64,000 bases of DNA from Adiantum capillus-veneris (taxonomy: Eukaryota; Streptophyta; Polypodiopsida; Polypodiales; Pteridaceae): positions 76,903,910 through 76,967,909 of the forward strand of contig CM043960.1 of the NCBI GenBank assembly GCA_014529385.2. Direction: 5' to 3'. The notes beneath the pieces are model-generated. The model was not told where the DNA came from. It saw only the letters and a list, made by a program, of their open reading frames with translations, and ran no database searches. The position numbers were made by a program, and so were the translations under genes. The first letter of the stretch is position 1. Each line of letters begins with the position of its first letter. Of this stretch, positions 1 to 10,004 are shown in pieces.

Positions 1-1706
1 GGCATTGAATACGAACATACTTTTGCTATTGTCGATTTTGGCAAGGAGAATAACTATGATATCATATTGGGAAGACCATTCATGAGACAGTTGAAAATGG
101 TCCAAGATTGGGGCTACGATCATATATACCTGAGAAATATGGAAACCACTACACGTGTGAACCTGAAGACCATAGCTACAAAGATGTGAACCGCACACCG
201 GTGGAGGAGTTTGATTCAGCTACTTTGGCGGGATCCGAATTTCCAGCTTGGTTAGGTAAACCCAAGGAGTTATGGATGTGTGGAGCTTCGAAATGTGGAA
301 GTCTGAAACGAGAAGATTGTGTTTTAGAAAGGGCTATCGAAGACGAAACTTATGTAGGAGAACCCTTTCCAGAGGACACATTTGAACCATTAGAGTGGAC
401 ACACATTCTAGCAACCCTAGATGTTTGTACAATTCCGGATGATCCCACAACGGAATTTTGCGACAAGGACGGGTACGACGTGGTTTCGTATTTCATGTTG
501 AGAACTGTACTCGAAAAAGAAACTGAAAAGAACGATACACTGGAAAAGGAAGATGAAGAAGAGGTGTTTCACGACATTCCCAATCATCCAGAGTGGGGAA
601 ATGAAGCAGACAACGAGTCAACGGACAATTCAAGCGGAAATGAAGAAACTATAATGGATGTCCGATTTTATGATTTTCCGAACCAAACTAAACAACGCCA
701 GAAACACTATAGAGCAAAGAAAAAAACAAAAGGGGTTAGAACCAATCCGATGACTAGAATAAGAGGAAAAAATCAATTCCTAATGCTAGTAAAGGCTGAA
801 GATTGTGTTAAGTATAAGATTTCTGGAAGAATGAGAGGTAGTGATCAAAAGAGCTTACAAAAAGACAAACGAGGCTCAAGAAATCAAGTTCAAAAGAATG
901 GAACGAAAACTGAAACAGAAAAATCGGAAAAGAACAAGCGCAACAGAGAATACACGGAGTCCACGTTAGAACGTAGAAACAAGTACAGAGAGCTCAAGAA
1001 AACTCTGAAGGAAGTTTGGACGACAGAAATTGAGAGTGGAGAGGACGAAAACGTCAAAATCAAGGAAAACATGGATGTTCCCTCTCACTATAGGAAATTC
1101 ACAATAGAGGATAGGAAGGTGATATTAACCCCACCTATTCGAGAGAGGAAGGAGAACGAATCTTATGACGGACCGGAGGATGCAAAAAAAGTTGATTTAG
1201 CAGCTCCAGGTGAGCCACCTAGACCGGTCTACATAGCCACAGATTTGTCTCCAGGCGAGGAAGAGAGACTTTTGAGTCTTCTCAGAGAGTATAGGGATGT
1301 GTTTGCATGGTCTTATAAGGACTTAAAGGGAGTTGACCCATCGATATGCCAACACTCAATCCCACTGAAACAAGACGCAAAGCCTAGCAGACAGAGACCA
1401 TACACATATAATGATACTTTTGCTAAGCGAATCAAGGAAGAGATAGATAAGCTAATGGAAGCTGAATTCATATACGAGATTGAACACACCGATTGGGTAT
1501 CTCCGATTGTGGTAGTACCTAAGAAGAACGGAAAACTCCGAGTGTGTGTCAACTTAAAGAAAGTGAATGCTGCAACAATCAGGGACAATTATCCCCTGCC
1601 GATAACTGATCATGTTCTAGAGCGTGTATCAGGGAAAACAGCATACTCCTTTCTTGATGGTTTTTCAGGATATAACCAGCTAGCCATAGCCAGAAGATCA
1701 ACATAA
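1..1706 (+). pseudogene. Ty3/gypsy pol, part 1: retropepsin end, linker, RT fingers
   Basis: This is the first part of a gypsy polyprotein that enters from the left edge. Positions 1-188 read in one frame and carry the end of a retropepsin domain (I-I-L-G-R-P-F-M, then Q-D-W-G-Y). The match then alternates with the frame used from 108 on, so small indels lie at about 140-190. A charged, lysine/glutamate-rich linker follows. The reverse-transcriptase fingers start near 1390 (R-Q-R-P-Y) and include W-V-S-P-I-V-V-V-P-K-K-N-G-K and F-L-D-G-F-S-G-Y-N-Q. A one-base loss near 1687 ends this frame at 1706 just before the RT palm; RT continues from 1690. The linker block W-M-C-G-A ... P-L-E-W-T-H reappears in the minus-strand fragment at 17.0-17.4 kb. 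Calling it gypsy is secure; the element cannot make a single polyprotein as read. Confidence 0.9.
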
Positions 1707-2646
1707 AACAGCTTTTGCAACGGAGTGGGGGATTTATGCTTATCGAGTTATGCCTTTTGGTCTAACCAATGCTCCCGCAACCTTCCAGAGGCTGATGACG
1801 CATGCTTTCAAAGCATACTTAAGGCTGTTTCTAGAAATCTACATGGATGACTTATGTGTACATTCTCTACTGAGAGATGAGCATCTAGAACACCTAAGAA
1901 AAGTATTTGAGAAATGTAGGACATATCGCATTTGTCTCAATCCTGAGAAATGTGTGTTTATGGTCCGACAGGGCAGAATTCTGGGACATATTGTCTCACA
2001 AAACGGAATATCCACGGATTTAGAGAAGATAAAAGTTATAGTGGATATGCCTAGACCAACCAATGCGAAACAAGTACAGAGCTTTATGGGACATTGCGGA
2101 TATTATAGACGATTCATTTACATGTACGCTATAATAGGCCAACCACTTTACAGGCTAATAGTGAACTTTGAATGGACAGAGAAGTGTGAGGAATCGTTCA
2201 AGAAATTGAAAGAGGCACTCATTACTGCTCCAGTCTTGAAATCACCAGATTGGGAGAAGATATTCCATGTGCATATAGATGCTTCGGCATATGCAATAGG
2301 ATGCATTCTGGCTCAGCCAGAAGAAGGAAACATGGATTTTCCTATCTGTTACGCCAGTCGACAGCTCAACCATGCAGAGAAGAATTACACCACAACAGAG
2401 CGAGAAGGATTAGGAATGATCTATGCTGTGAAGAAATTTCGGCATTATCTTCTAGCCAACAAGTTTGTGTTTTTTACGGATCACCAAGCCTTGCTCTACC
2501 TAGTGAATAAACCATGCAATACCGGGAGAATAGTGAGATGGTTCATTATCTTACTGGAATTCGACTTCACGGTAGTAGTAAAGAAAGGAAAAACACATCT
2601 TAGAGCTGATCATCTTTCGCGATTGACGAATGGAAAGACCCTATAG
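1690..2646 (+). pseudogene. Ty3/gypsy pol, part 2: RT palm and RNase H
   Basis: This continues the reverse transcriptase in a new frame; matching residues upstream of the first Met (P-E-D-Q-H-K-T-A-F-A-T-E-W-G) show RT resumes at 1690. M-P-F-G-L-T-N-A-P is at 1750, and the catalytic Y-M-D-D is at residues 31-34 (about 1840-1851), so the active site is preserved. The connection domain (G-H-C-G-Y-Y-R-R-F) is followed by the gypsy-type RNase H: D in H-V-H-I-D-A-S, E in T-T-E-R-E, D in F-T-D-H-Q-A-L, ending in A-D-H-L-S-R. A second one-base frameshift near 2632 ends the frame at 2646, and homology continues in the frame of 2643. RT and RNase H would copy the element RNA into DNA in the particle. 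Confidence 0.93.
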
Positions 2647-3185
2647 GAGTAGATGACGACATGCCAGACGCGTACTTGTTCAACATAGAAATGATACCGA
2701 GGTGGTCTCAAAATGTCGTTAACCTATTAACCTATGGAGGAGAGTTCGATAGAAGAGAATACAACCTGAAACATATTGCTATTCAGCAATCCAAGAATCT
2801 TCAATTGGTTGCAGGAAGGTTGTATCAATTGGGAAATGATCATGTTTTACGACTATGCATCAATCCTGAGGAATATAGTATATATCTGCGCGAAGCACAT
2901 GTTCAGGAATGTGCATTTCATTGTTCAAGAAGGAACACATATAGGAATTTGTTACAATTGGGAGTCTATTGGCCAGGAATGAAAGAAAGCGTACATGAAT
3001 ATGTCACTGTATGTATTGTATGTTCATCAAAACCGCCAGCCGAGTATTCGACATTATATCAGATAATGATCGCTCCAGAATGGAGTCAGTATATTGTTGA
3101 ATATCTCACAAATAGAACTTTCCCAGAAGGAACGTCAAAAGCTCGTCAGAAATCTGTAGAGACAGAGCTAGAGATTACGCTTTAA
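2643..3185 (+). pseudogene. Ty3/gypsy pol, part 3: spacer with first H2C2 zinc-binding module
   Basis: This segment lies between RNase H and the integrase module. It begins D-P-I-G-V-D-D-D-M-P-D-A, a usual post-RNase H gypsy linker. It contains W-S-Q-N-V-V-N-L-L-T, then a G-R-L-Y-Q-L-G-N-D loop, then a complete H-x6-H-x30-C-x2-C zinc-binding pattern at 2898-3023. After that comes a second start of the same linker (W-S-Q-Y-I-V-E-Y-L-T) leading into the second module at 3275-3400. So linker plus H2C2 is present twice, which is unusual because gypsy integrases normally carry one N-terminal H2C2. A one-base frameshift near 3171-3176 separates the two. The first module is as well formed as the second, so it may be functional in intact family members or may be a simple duplication. 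Confidence 0.8.
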
Positions 3186-4483
3186 TAGGAGATCAACTCT
3201 ATAAGAGAGGTAAAGACAACCAGCTTAGGATTTGCGCATCAGAGTCTGAGTATGTGATAATCCTGGAGCAAGCTCATGGAGGAGTAGGTGGAGGCCATTT
3301 CTCAGGTGATAAGACAACAAAACTTGTCTTAGCCGCAGGAATATGGTGGCCAACATTACATATGGACGCTGAGGAATACGTTAAACGGTGTGATGACTGT
3401 CAGCGGACCAAAGTACCACTTAAAAGAGATGATATGCCGCTTAGACCAATGATGGGGGCAAGAGCTTTTGCAAAATGGGGGATTGATTATGTCGGACCCA
3501 TTTCACCTCTTGCATATAAGACTCATGCACAATACATCATTGTGGCTACAGACTATCTAACAAAGTGGGTCGAAGCAAAGGCAACTCAAAAAGCAGATGC
3601 CAGGACCACGACACAATTTCTATATGAATATGTCTTTGTACGATATGGATTGCCAATAGAAATTGTGAGTGATCGAGGCACACATTTCATAAATGAAGTG
3701 ATAGAGATCCTTCTAGATGAATTCATGGTAATCCATAGAAAATCAGCCCCGTATCATCCACAAGCAAACGGACAAGCTGAAGCAACAAACAAAACCATAT
3801 GCACGGTCCTTACGAAGATTGTATCTGAGTCGAGAACTGATTGGGACCAGAAGTTGCATTCAACATTATGGGCATATAGGGTAGCATATAAAACATCAAT
3901 AGGAACAACCCCATATAACATGGTTTTTGGGCTAAATGCTATCTTACCAATAGAATTCTTGATTTCAACCTTAAGGGTGGCTAAGGATCTAGAGTGGACA
4001 GGGCACGAGCTCTCTGATAGATTAGATGACCTGGAAAAGCTAGATGAGCTTCGCCTAAAAGCAGTAGCTTCCATCTACGCTCAAAAAAGGCGACAAAAGG
4101 AATTTTTTGATAAGCATGTGCGGACTAAAGAGTTTAAAGTTGGGGACTATGTCCTAGTTTACACTCTGAAACAGCATGCTAAGAAGCTTAAAAAGCGAGG
4201 GATGGGACCTCTGGTGATTAAAGATCTATCACCAAGTGGAGCCGTCAAGCTTGCTACATTAGACGGAGAAGAAATGCCAAATTGGATTAGTGGATGCAGA
4301 GTGAAAAAGTATCTGTTGCCGCTAACACAAGACATGCTTCTCAAAATACATCAAGAAAAGCTGCATGTCCAGAAAAAGAAACTGTCGGATGCACAATTTT
4401 ACATATACAGATTAACCATTATGTGTATCCTCATATGTTTTACGTGGTTGAAGACCAAGCTACACAACATCCATTATTGCTAG
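3176..4483 (+). pseudogene. Ty3/gypsy pol, part 4: integrase
   Basis: Integrase inserts the element cDNA into host DNA. The frame is open from 3176 (Y-A-L-I-G-D-Q-L-Y-K-R-G). The H2C2 zinc-binding N-terminus is at 3275-3400. The catalytic core follows with all three acidic residues: D in W-G-I-D-Y-V-G-P, D in V-S-D-R-G-T-H-F, and E in N-G-Q-A-E, with 35 residues between the second Asp and the Glu (a DD35E pattern). The C-terminal part has Q-K-R-R-Q-K-E-F-F-D and the G-D-Y-V-L-V fold, then G-P-L-V-I; I see no chromodomain. The integrase proper ends near 4330. The last 45 or so residues (hydrophobic, I-C-F-T-W-L) look like read-through, because the overlapping frame from 4294 carries better conserved content. 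Confidence 0.92.
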
Positions 4484-5195
4484 GACAACCATGGCAGAAG
4501 CAATACAATGCAATGATTGACTGGAGTTCTAATTCAGTGCTTATCAAATACGAAGGTGAAAGTCAATCAGTTAAGTTCACCAAAGGAGAAGAGCCAACTC
4601 CAAAAGACGAATCCAAAGACAAAGATAAACAACAACCAGAGAAAAAGAAGAAGCAATGGCAACCAAAAGTTTCTATACAACCGGATTACTCTTCGACGGC
4701 TCAACCTTGGGATAAAACGGAGTCAACGTTGGTATGGAGATCAAAAAAGGTGGTGCCAGAAAACACAAACAGAGTCTTCAATACCAGACAACAGAGTGAT
4801 CCCCGACAATCAAGGACAGTGAAACAGATCTGGATTCCAAAGAAGTTCATGACGGCACAAAGCTCCCTTCAATACAATCAACGAAAACTCCTAGGTATTT
4901 CAAGGCGAGGGAATCAACACACAGAACAAAGCAGGTTTGGGTCGCAAAGAGTTTGTGGCAAGCACAAGCAAAGCGGAAGCAGATTTGGATTGTGAAAAAA
5001 GACAACAAGGTAACGAAGAATCCATCTACTGATTCTACTACCGAAGTACCAAAACCAACCCAAAACCCGACCACCAATCCTTCAATCAAACAAAGAGCAG
5101 CTTTATTGGAAAGACTGTTGTATCATTGCTCTACAATTGCATTGGGAACTGATGACCAAAACAACTACAATGCTTCACCCATAGACACTTCATAG
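4294..5195 (+). pseudogene. post-integrase extension with retropepsin-end-like block and W-repeats
   Basis: This reads in one frame to 4995, then in another (4953-5195). Near 4440-4560 it has V-V-E-D-Q ... H-P-L-L-L-G-Q-P-W-Q-K-Q-Y-N-A-M-I-D-W, which matches the shape of the last part of a retroelement aspartic protease (compare P-L-L-I-G-K-P-W-L at about 52.7 kb). No D-[ST]-G catalytic motif precedes it. A K/Q/P-rich stretch follows with three similar motifs, K-Q-I-W-I-P-K-K, K-Q-V-W-V-A-K-S and K-Q-I-W-I-V-K-K. The last block is R-A-A-L-L-E-R-L-L-Y-H. A stop at 5195 precedes the first polypurine tract by about 20 bases. It could be an extra domain of this gypsy lineage or the scar of another element fused to the 3' end of pol. 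I cannot give it a function. Confidence 0.55.
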
Positions 5196-5216
5196 TCATC
5201 CGGGAGGACTCAGACT

Positions 5217-5230
5217 AGGAGGGGGGGAGG
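5217..5230 (+). promoter_or_regulatory. polypurine tract 1 (candidate plus-strand primer site)
   Basis: A purine run AGGAGGGGGGGAGG lies just after the last stop of the pol-side reading frames. The 30 bases around it align with the tract at 11331-11342: both begin GTCAT, then GGGA-GAC, then the G-run. At 11343 the second tract is followed by a TGTTG LTR start, but here it is followed by TATACAGG, not by TG. It could be an internal (central) tract, or the 3' end of pol next to a diverged LTR. Confidence 0.5.
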
Positions 5231-8008
5231 TATACAGGAGCTACAAAGCAGCTACAAGCGGAAAAAACAAAGAAAAACAAAAATTATATTACAAGGGCAG
5301 TGTCTTACATGATTTTGCAATTTTTTATGTTTGATTGCGGATATTGATAATATTTATGCCCTTATATACCTTGTTTTGCAACAAGAAGAGATCAAATGAT
5401 GAATTTGGGTCTCTAGATGTGTAAATATCACTAAATAAGAGTGTTTTTGGAGCTAAAAAGTGGAAAAAAGTGGTAATCCAAGTCCAGAAATCACAAAGAA
5501 GTGTATATTCATATACACAGGGTTACCAGCTATTTATCGTGTATGTTTGGAATTTTTTGGCTTCAATTTGCTATTTTCCTTTATTTTTTATGATTTTCTT
5601 AATAAAAATAAAAGAAAAATAAAAAAGCAGGTGAAATGAGATCGGAAAAAAGAAAAGAATAGATGGTGATGATCCTAATGACAAGGGCAACCCATGGTAA
5701 AAATGGGGTACAATTCTGAAAAAGTTGCGGAAAGCCCGAAATGACAGAATTTTGGCAAAGTGGACAAATTTCTCAGAAATAGGTCAAACGGAGTCCAAAT
5801 TGAGAAATTTCAAATCCTAATGTGCATTTCACGACGAGATAGGAGCACATGTCAAATTTGGTAACAAGTGATCCGGGAAGCCCGAAGTTAAGTATTTTTC
5901 ACTTCACTATCAAGCTCATTTCCAGTATTACCTTCTTGGAGAGAGCAAAGAGCACACAGGAGCATCCGACCTTCTACCGCCTTCTACGACTGCTACGAGA
6001 GCTCAGAGGACACCAGACATGAGAGGTAGACTCGTTGCCATAAGCTTTTGATGCTTATTGTTAACTTTTGTCGCGAAAACTCACCAAAACCAAGAAACAA
6101 GAGCAGACGGGGAATGGGGAGGAACGCTAGGTAGGGGCACAACCGCCTAACCAAACCTTGCAAGAACTTAGAGGTGGGTTACCCTAGTATAGGAGATGAG
6201 TTTCTAGCACTCAAAGCTCGAGAAAGAACGACTGGAAAAACCCTAGGTCAACAGAGCCTGCAAGAGGCAAACAGAAAAAAATTGTCGGAACGACACAAAA
6301 CTTCTCAGGAAGCTTAACAACATCGAGGGCAATGCAACCTTGGAGTATCTCCGGGTTTGGATCACCAAAAGTAGGTCGGAACAACCGATTCGGCTGCGGA
6401 CACACAAAGCGTCATTTTGGCATAACGGCTGAAATTGACGACCGAATGAGATGAAACTTCACGAGCAGTTTCCACTATACATGGATGACTTATGTTTGCA
6501 AGCAAAACCCAAAAGAAAGCTGATTCACTTACCGATGGTGAAAAAGACGCTTTCGGGCAACCAAATGGAGAAAGATGGAGAACGGGGAGCCAAAGTCAAG
6601 TTCAACCAAATAGGTGGCTTCACAACATATCCAATGAGCTGGAAATGCAACTCTCGAGAAGAAAAGTTGAAGAAATTCAACTCCAAGGCAAAAAGACGAC
6701 TTCGGAGACTGAAATGCCTATAAGGGGGCTTTTTAGCTAAACTGATGACTTTTTAAGTTGAAAACTAGTTAGCAGGGCTTAGGGCACTAGCACAAAGCAT
6801 TCTTTGCACAAAAAGACCAACATTTCAAGAAAAGACATCATACGCGTATGATGTCTCACAGCATAATTTTCACATCCATTTCAACATTTGAGTGCATAGC
6901 CTCATTCCACATGTTAATCACATCCTATGAACCAAGTATCATGAGAATTGGAGTTAGAAAACCCAAGGAAAACCAAAAAGACGCAAAGTAGGCCATAAAA
7001 TTGATTTTTGGTCCTAATTTTGTCAAAATAACTCCAAACTCATTGAAACTTTGTAGGATTGTCGATTAACACATCTACAAGCTATCTGGAACCAAAAAGC
7101 ACCATTTTGACACAAAAGACATCATATGCGTATGATGTCTTTTTGCACTTACAGAGCCAAAAATGCTCATTTGTCATCATACATCCATTATATATATCTA
7201 ATACATGCTACATATGAAGTTTGGAACCATTTGGTCAAGTAGATCACCCCATTAGCCCAATTAAGAGAAAATCCTTCATACAAAGCCTATTTTTGTCCCA
7301 AATCCAACATATTCAAGTCCAAACCAAGATTTGAGTATAAACAGTCCTTCACTAGCACATGGAGAGTCCACAGAACCAATCCCATGAAAAATTGACAAAA
7401 AAGACATCATACGCGTATGATGTCTCCAGAGCCATTTTTAGTCCAAATTCTATCCAAACTTGATAAATCCACTGAATAAGCCTATCTAAAGCCAAAACCA
7501 AGCTTATAGAGAAAATTGGTCCAAAAATGCACCAAAAGACATCATATGCGTATGATGTCTCACTATGTGATTTTGGCACCTCAGGGCTTCAACCACCAAA
7601 CAGAAGTGATCTACATGCCATTTGAAGGTGAACCACCAAGTTTTATCCAATTTGGATCATAAAATCCATTTCCCTTTCAAAATTTTGCCAAGAGCCTGAA
7701 CTGGACTGAACTGGCCAAAACTTGACCAAATGGGATCCAAACTCAAATCCAAGCATATGACACTCATGTATACACTATCAGCTACAAGCACAACCAATAT
7801 GAAGTCATTCTGACACAAAAGACATCATACGCGTATGATGTCTCAAGCATGTTTTTGAGCCCAGTTTGCATATTTTTTCACCTACATTGCATCCTTAGGC
7901 CCTGAATAGCTCATGTTTCAATTTTCAAGTCATTTGAATAGTTAAAAGCTTCATTTCGGCTTTAGTACTAAAAAGACGCTAACTTCTGAAATTGGAGTTA
8001 CAGGATCC
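5231..8008 (+). other. non-coding spacer between pol and the 3' ORF
   Basis: I see no credible gene here. The first 600 bases are A/T-rich with poly-A-like runs near 5590-5630. The region 5640-6450 is mixed sequence without open frames of note. A 90-codon frame at 6451 resembles nothing. From 6830 to 7850 the spacer carries five copies of a long palindrome (separate entry). No sequence resembling the 5' end of the LTR at 11343 is present, and no primer-binding site is seen. That argues against a second complete element starting here and for one long element whose 5' LTR is off the window. Confidence 0.5.
6834..7842. repeat. five copies of a 22-bp perfect or near-perfect palindrome
   Basis: The core is CATCATACGCGTATGATG, extended by GA/TC to 22 bp that equal their own reverse complement. 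Copies are at 6834-6855, 7118-7139, 7403-7424, 7538-7559 and 7821-7842. The copies at 7118 and 7538 have one central change (ATATGCGTAT). All five are preceded by A-runs (AAAA or AAA) and followed by T. Start-to-start distances are 284, 285, 135 and 283. The flanks are only weakly alike, so the palindrome is far better conserved than the sequence between copies. It could form a hairpin in RNA or be a dyad protein-binding site. It lies just upstream of the 3' ORF. Confidence 0.9.
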
Positions 8009-8593
8009 ATGGATTCCGCTAAGTCATCGGCAACTAAGAGAAAAAGACCAACCATCAAGGATGCTCTTGCAGAAGCAGAACCTTTTGATATTCCCACAGA
8101 AACCCTCAAGCCAACCAAGACTTGGGTGGAGGAAGCAGTACTAGAAAAAGAAGGAATAAAGATCTACCAGGGGACTTTCAGAGATCCTCAAGGGCAATCG
8201 GTCGATGTACCTATGATCCCACGAGAATTAGTGGATTATAGCAGATCAGAGAACATCAGCAGATACCTGGAAAAGGCTGACTTACACAGGTTCTTCACCT
8301 CGAGACCATCAGGTGTAGACACAAGAAGAGTGTATGAGTTGGCAACATCCATTCAGAAGGATGGGAAAGCCACGTTGACAGCCATGGATGGAGAAACAGT
8401 TGAAGTACAGATCACTCCACAGCTCATTGCAGATGCATTGAAGCTGCACAACAAAGGGAGTTCTGTCAGAGAAAGAAGGGAGGCCATAGAGGTCTATGGA
8501 TCAAAGAAACAAAATACAACCTACGGAGATATGGCAGATCAACGAGCGGCAACCCTTTGCCGTATACAACCAGTTTTTCCATGTGTGCAGTAA
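8009..8593 (+). pseudogene. retroelement 3' ORF, N-terminal part
   Basis: The ATG at 8009 opens a frame of 194 codons with a lysine/arginine-rich start (A-T-K-R-K-R-P-T). The body is predicted globular (V-P-M-I-P-R-E-L, L-H-R-F-F-T-S-R, V-Q-I-T-P-Q-L-I-A-D-A-L-K-L). The frame ends at 8593. The protein sense continues in the frame of 8496-10004, so one frameshift lies between about 8500 and 8580. I recognise no family with certainty. Its place between pol and the 3' LTR is where some plant gypsy lineages carry an extra or envelope-like ORF, but no signal peptide or membrane span is visible. A gag-like or structural role is possible and untested. Confidence 0.6.
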
Positions 8594-10004
8594 AAGACCG
8601 CAGAAGTATACTACACCACCCCATGCCATTGCGACAACCATCACATGGGCACTAAAGAGCAACATGCCAAAAGAGGTGAATTATGCTCAATACATCCACG
8701 AGCAAGTAATCGCCATGCACAACCAGAAGCCAAAGTACATAGGAGGAGGAGAAATCCTAACAAGAATAGCTTATGAAGCTATTGGAGCTAGGGATCGAGG
8801 GCCACGGGTTCCCTCCCAGAATGAGTGGCTTAGAGAAGCTGATGAAGAGAAAGAACACCAAGAAGTATCCAAGAGGGCGTCCACAAGAGCACGCCGAAAA
8901 CTAGAAATAGTTTCAGAACCTGAAGAGGCTGTGGACGAGCCGCTCAAGAAGAAAGCGAAGAAGAAGGCTGATCCCAAGCAAACCAAAAGTCAAAAAGCCG
9001 CAAGAATGGAAAGGCTGGTGGAGCAGTTCAGAGCGGAAAGAGCTCTAAAGGGGGACTTTGAAGAAATGTGGGTGCCAGACCCCACTAAAGTCGGAACCAG
9101 CTCAGCCAGGCCACATGTTGATCAATATGATCAATATATTAGAGCTTATGAGGAGTCGGAGGCTATACTGGAGCAACAACCTATCGAGCCATACACTGAA
9201 GAGGAAGTACAGCTTTTAAAAGCTGAGCTGAAAAAGGACGACAAGGGGAAGAAGGAAGTAGATGAGTCTACTGAACTTCGAGAGAAAGACGGGCAAGCAA
9301 ACAAAGGAAAAGCCAAGATGACTGAGGACAATCAGACCTCCTTTGCTGATGTACCAAGCCCGAAGAAGATGGAAATTATTGTGGGGGAGACCACAATAGA
9401 AATAGAAACAGAAGTTATGGAAAAGCCGGAGGCCCGGACCAAGGAAAAGGAGATAGATCCAGTTCAGCAAAAGAAAGATGATTATGAGGATCTGGTAGCG
9501 ATCGGATACAGTGAAGAAGAGGCCCTGGAGGCAGTTTATGGGATATCCCTACGAAAACAAGATGATCGGAAAGGAACGAAGGAAAAGACAAAAGGTACAA
9601 TGGAGAGTGAAGAGAAAATGGACGAACAGAACATACTAGAAAAGCCGAAGCCATCGGAGGTGGTGGCAGAAAGAGCTGTCAAGTTGACAGATGAAGATGA
9701 AAAAGACATGCACATGGTGCATGAACTGCTCAGCAAGATTAAAGAAAGATCCAGAGCAAAGGAAGTAGCAATTGAGACAGCAAAACAAAAGGAAGCAGAG
9801 TTGCAGAAGAAGTTAGAGAATGCTATGACTGAATCTGAAAGTCATAAAGCATCACTCTACGACGCAAAAAACGAGAGAGACGGCTTGATACTCCAACTAG
9901 CCGAAGCTTCAAGAGAGGTAGCAAGTTCACAGGAAGCAAAGGAGCGAATAGAAGATGAGCTGGAGGCAGCCAAGAGGCAGCCAAGGATGAGCTCATTGAG
10001 CTAA
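8496..10004 (+). pseudogene. retroelement 3' ORF, middle part, coiled coil
   Basis: This continues the 3' ORF in a second frame; homologous reading starts near 8550 (N-Q-F-F-H-V-C-S-K). About 110 residues of ordered sequence (P-H-A-I-A-T-T-I-T-W, Y-I-G-G-G-E-I-L-T-R-I-A-Y-E-A) precede a very charged region. There are lysine clusters resembling nuclear localisation signals (K-K-K-A-K-K-K). Long E/K-rich stretches include Y-E-D-L-V-A-I-G-Y-S-E-E-E-A-L-E-A-V-Y-G, which resembles a UBA-like helical hairpin, though I am not confident. The last 120 residues look like coiled coil. A one-base shift near 9975 creates the stop at 10004; in the next frame the coiled coil continues without a gap (A-A-K-D-E-L-I-E-L-R-E-R). 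No enzyme motif is seen. Confidence 0.6.

Noticed and set aside
6478-6495. An 18-base exact match to the RT active-site coding sequence (TACATGGATGACTTATGT, also at 1840-1857) in the non-coding spacer
   Set aside because: The surrounding bases show no RT similarity in any frame; a short chance match or a tiny gene-conversion trace, not an RT fragment.
5231-8008. A complete second LTR element starting after the first polypurine tract
   Set aside because: No copy of the 11343-12327 LTR, no primer-binding site and no gag were found in the interval.
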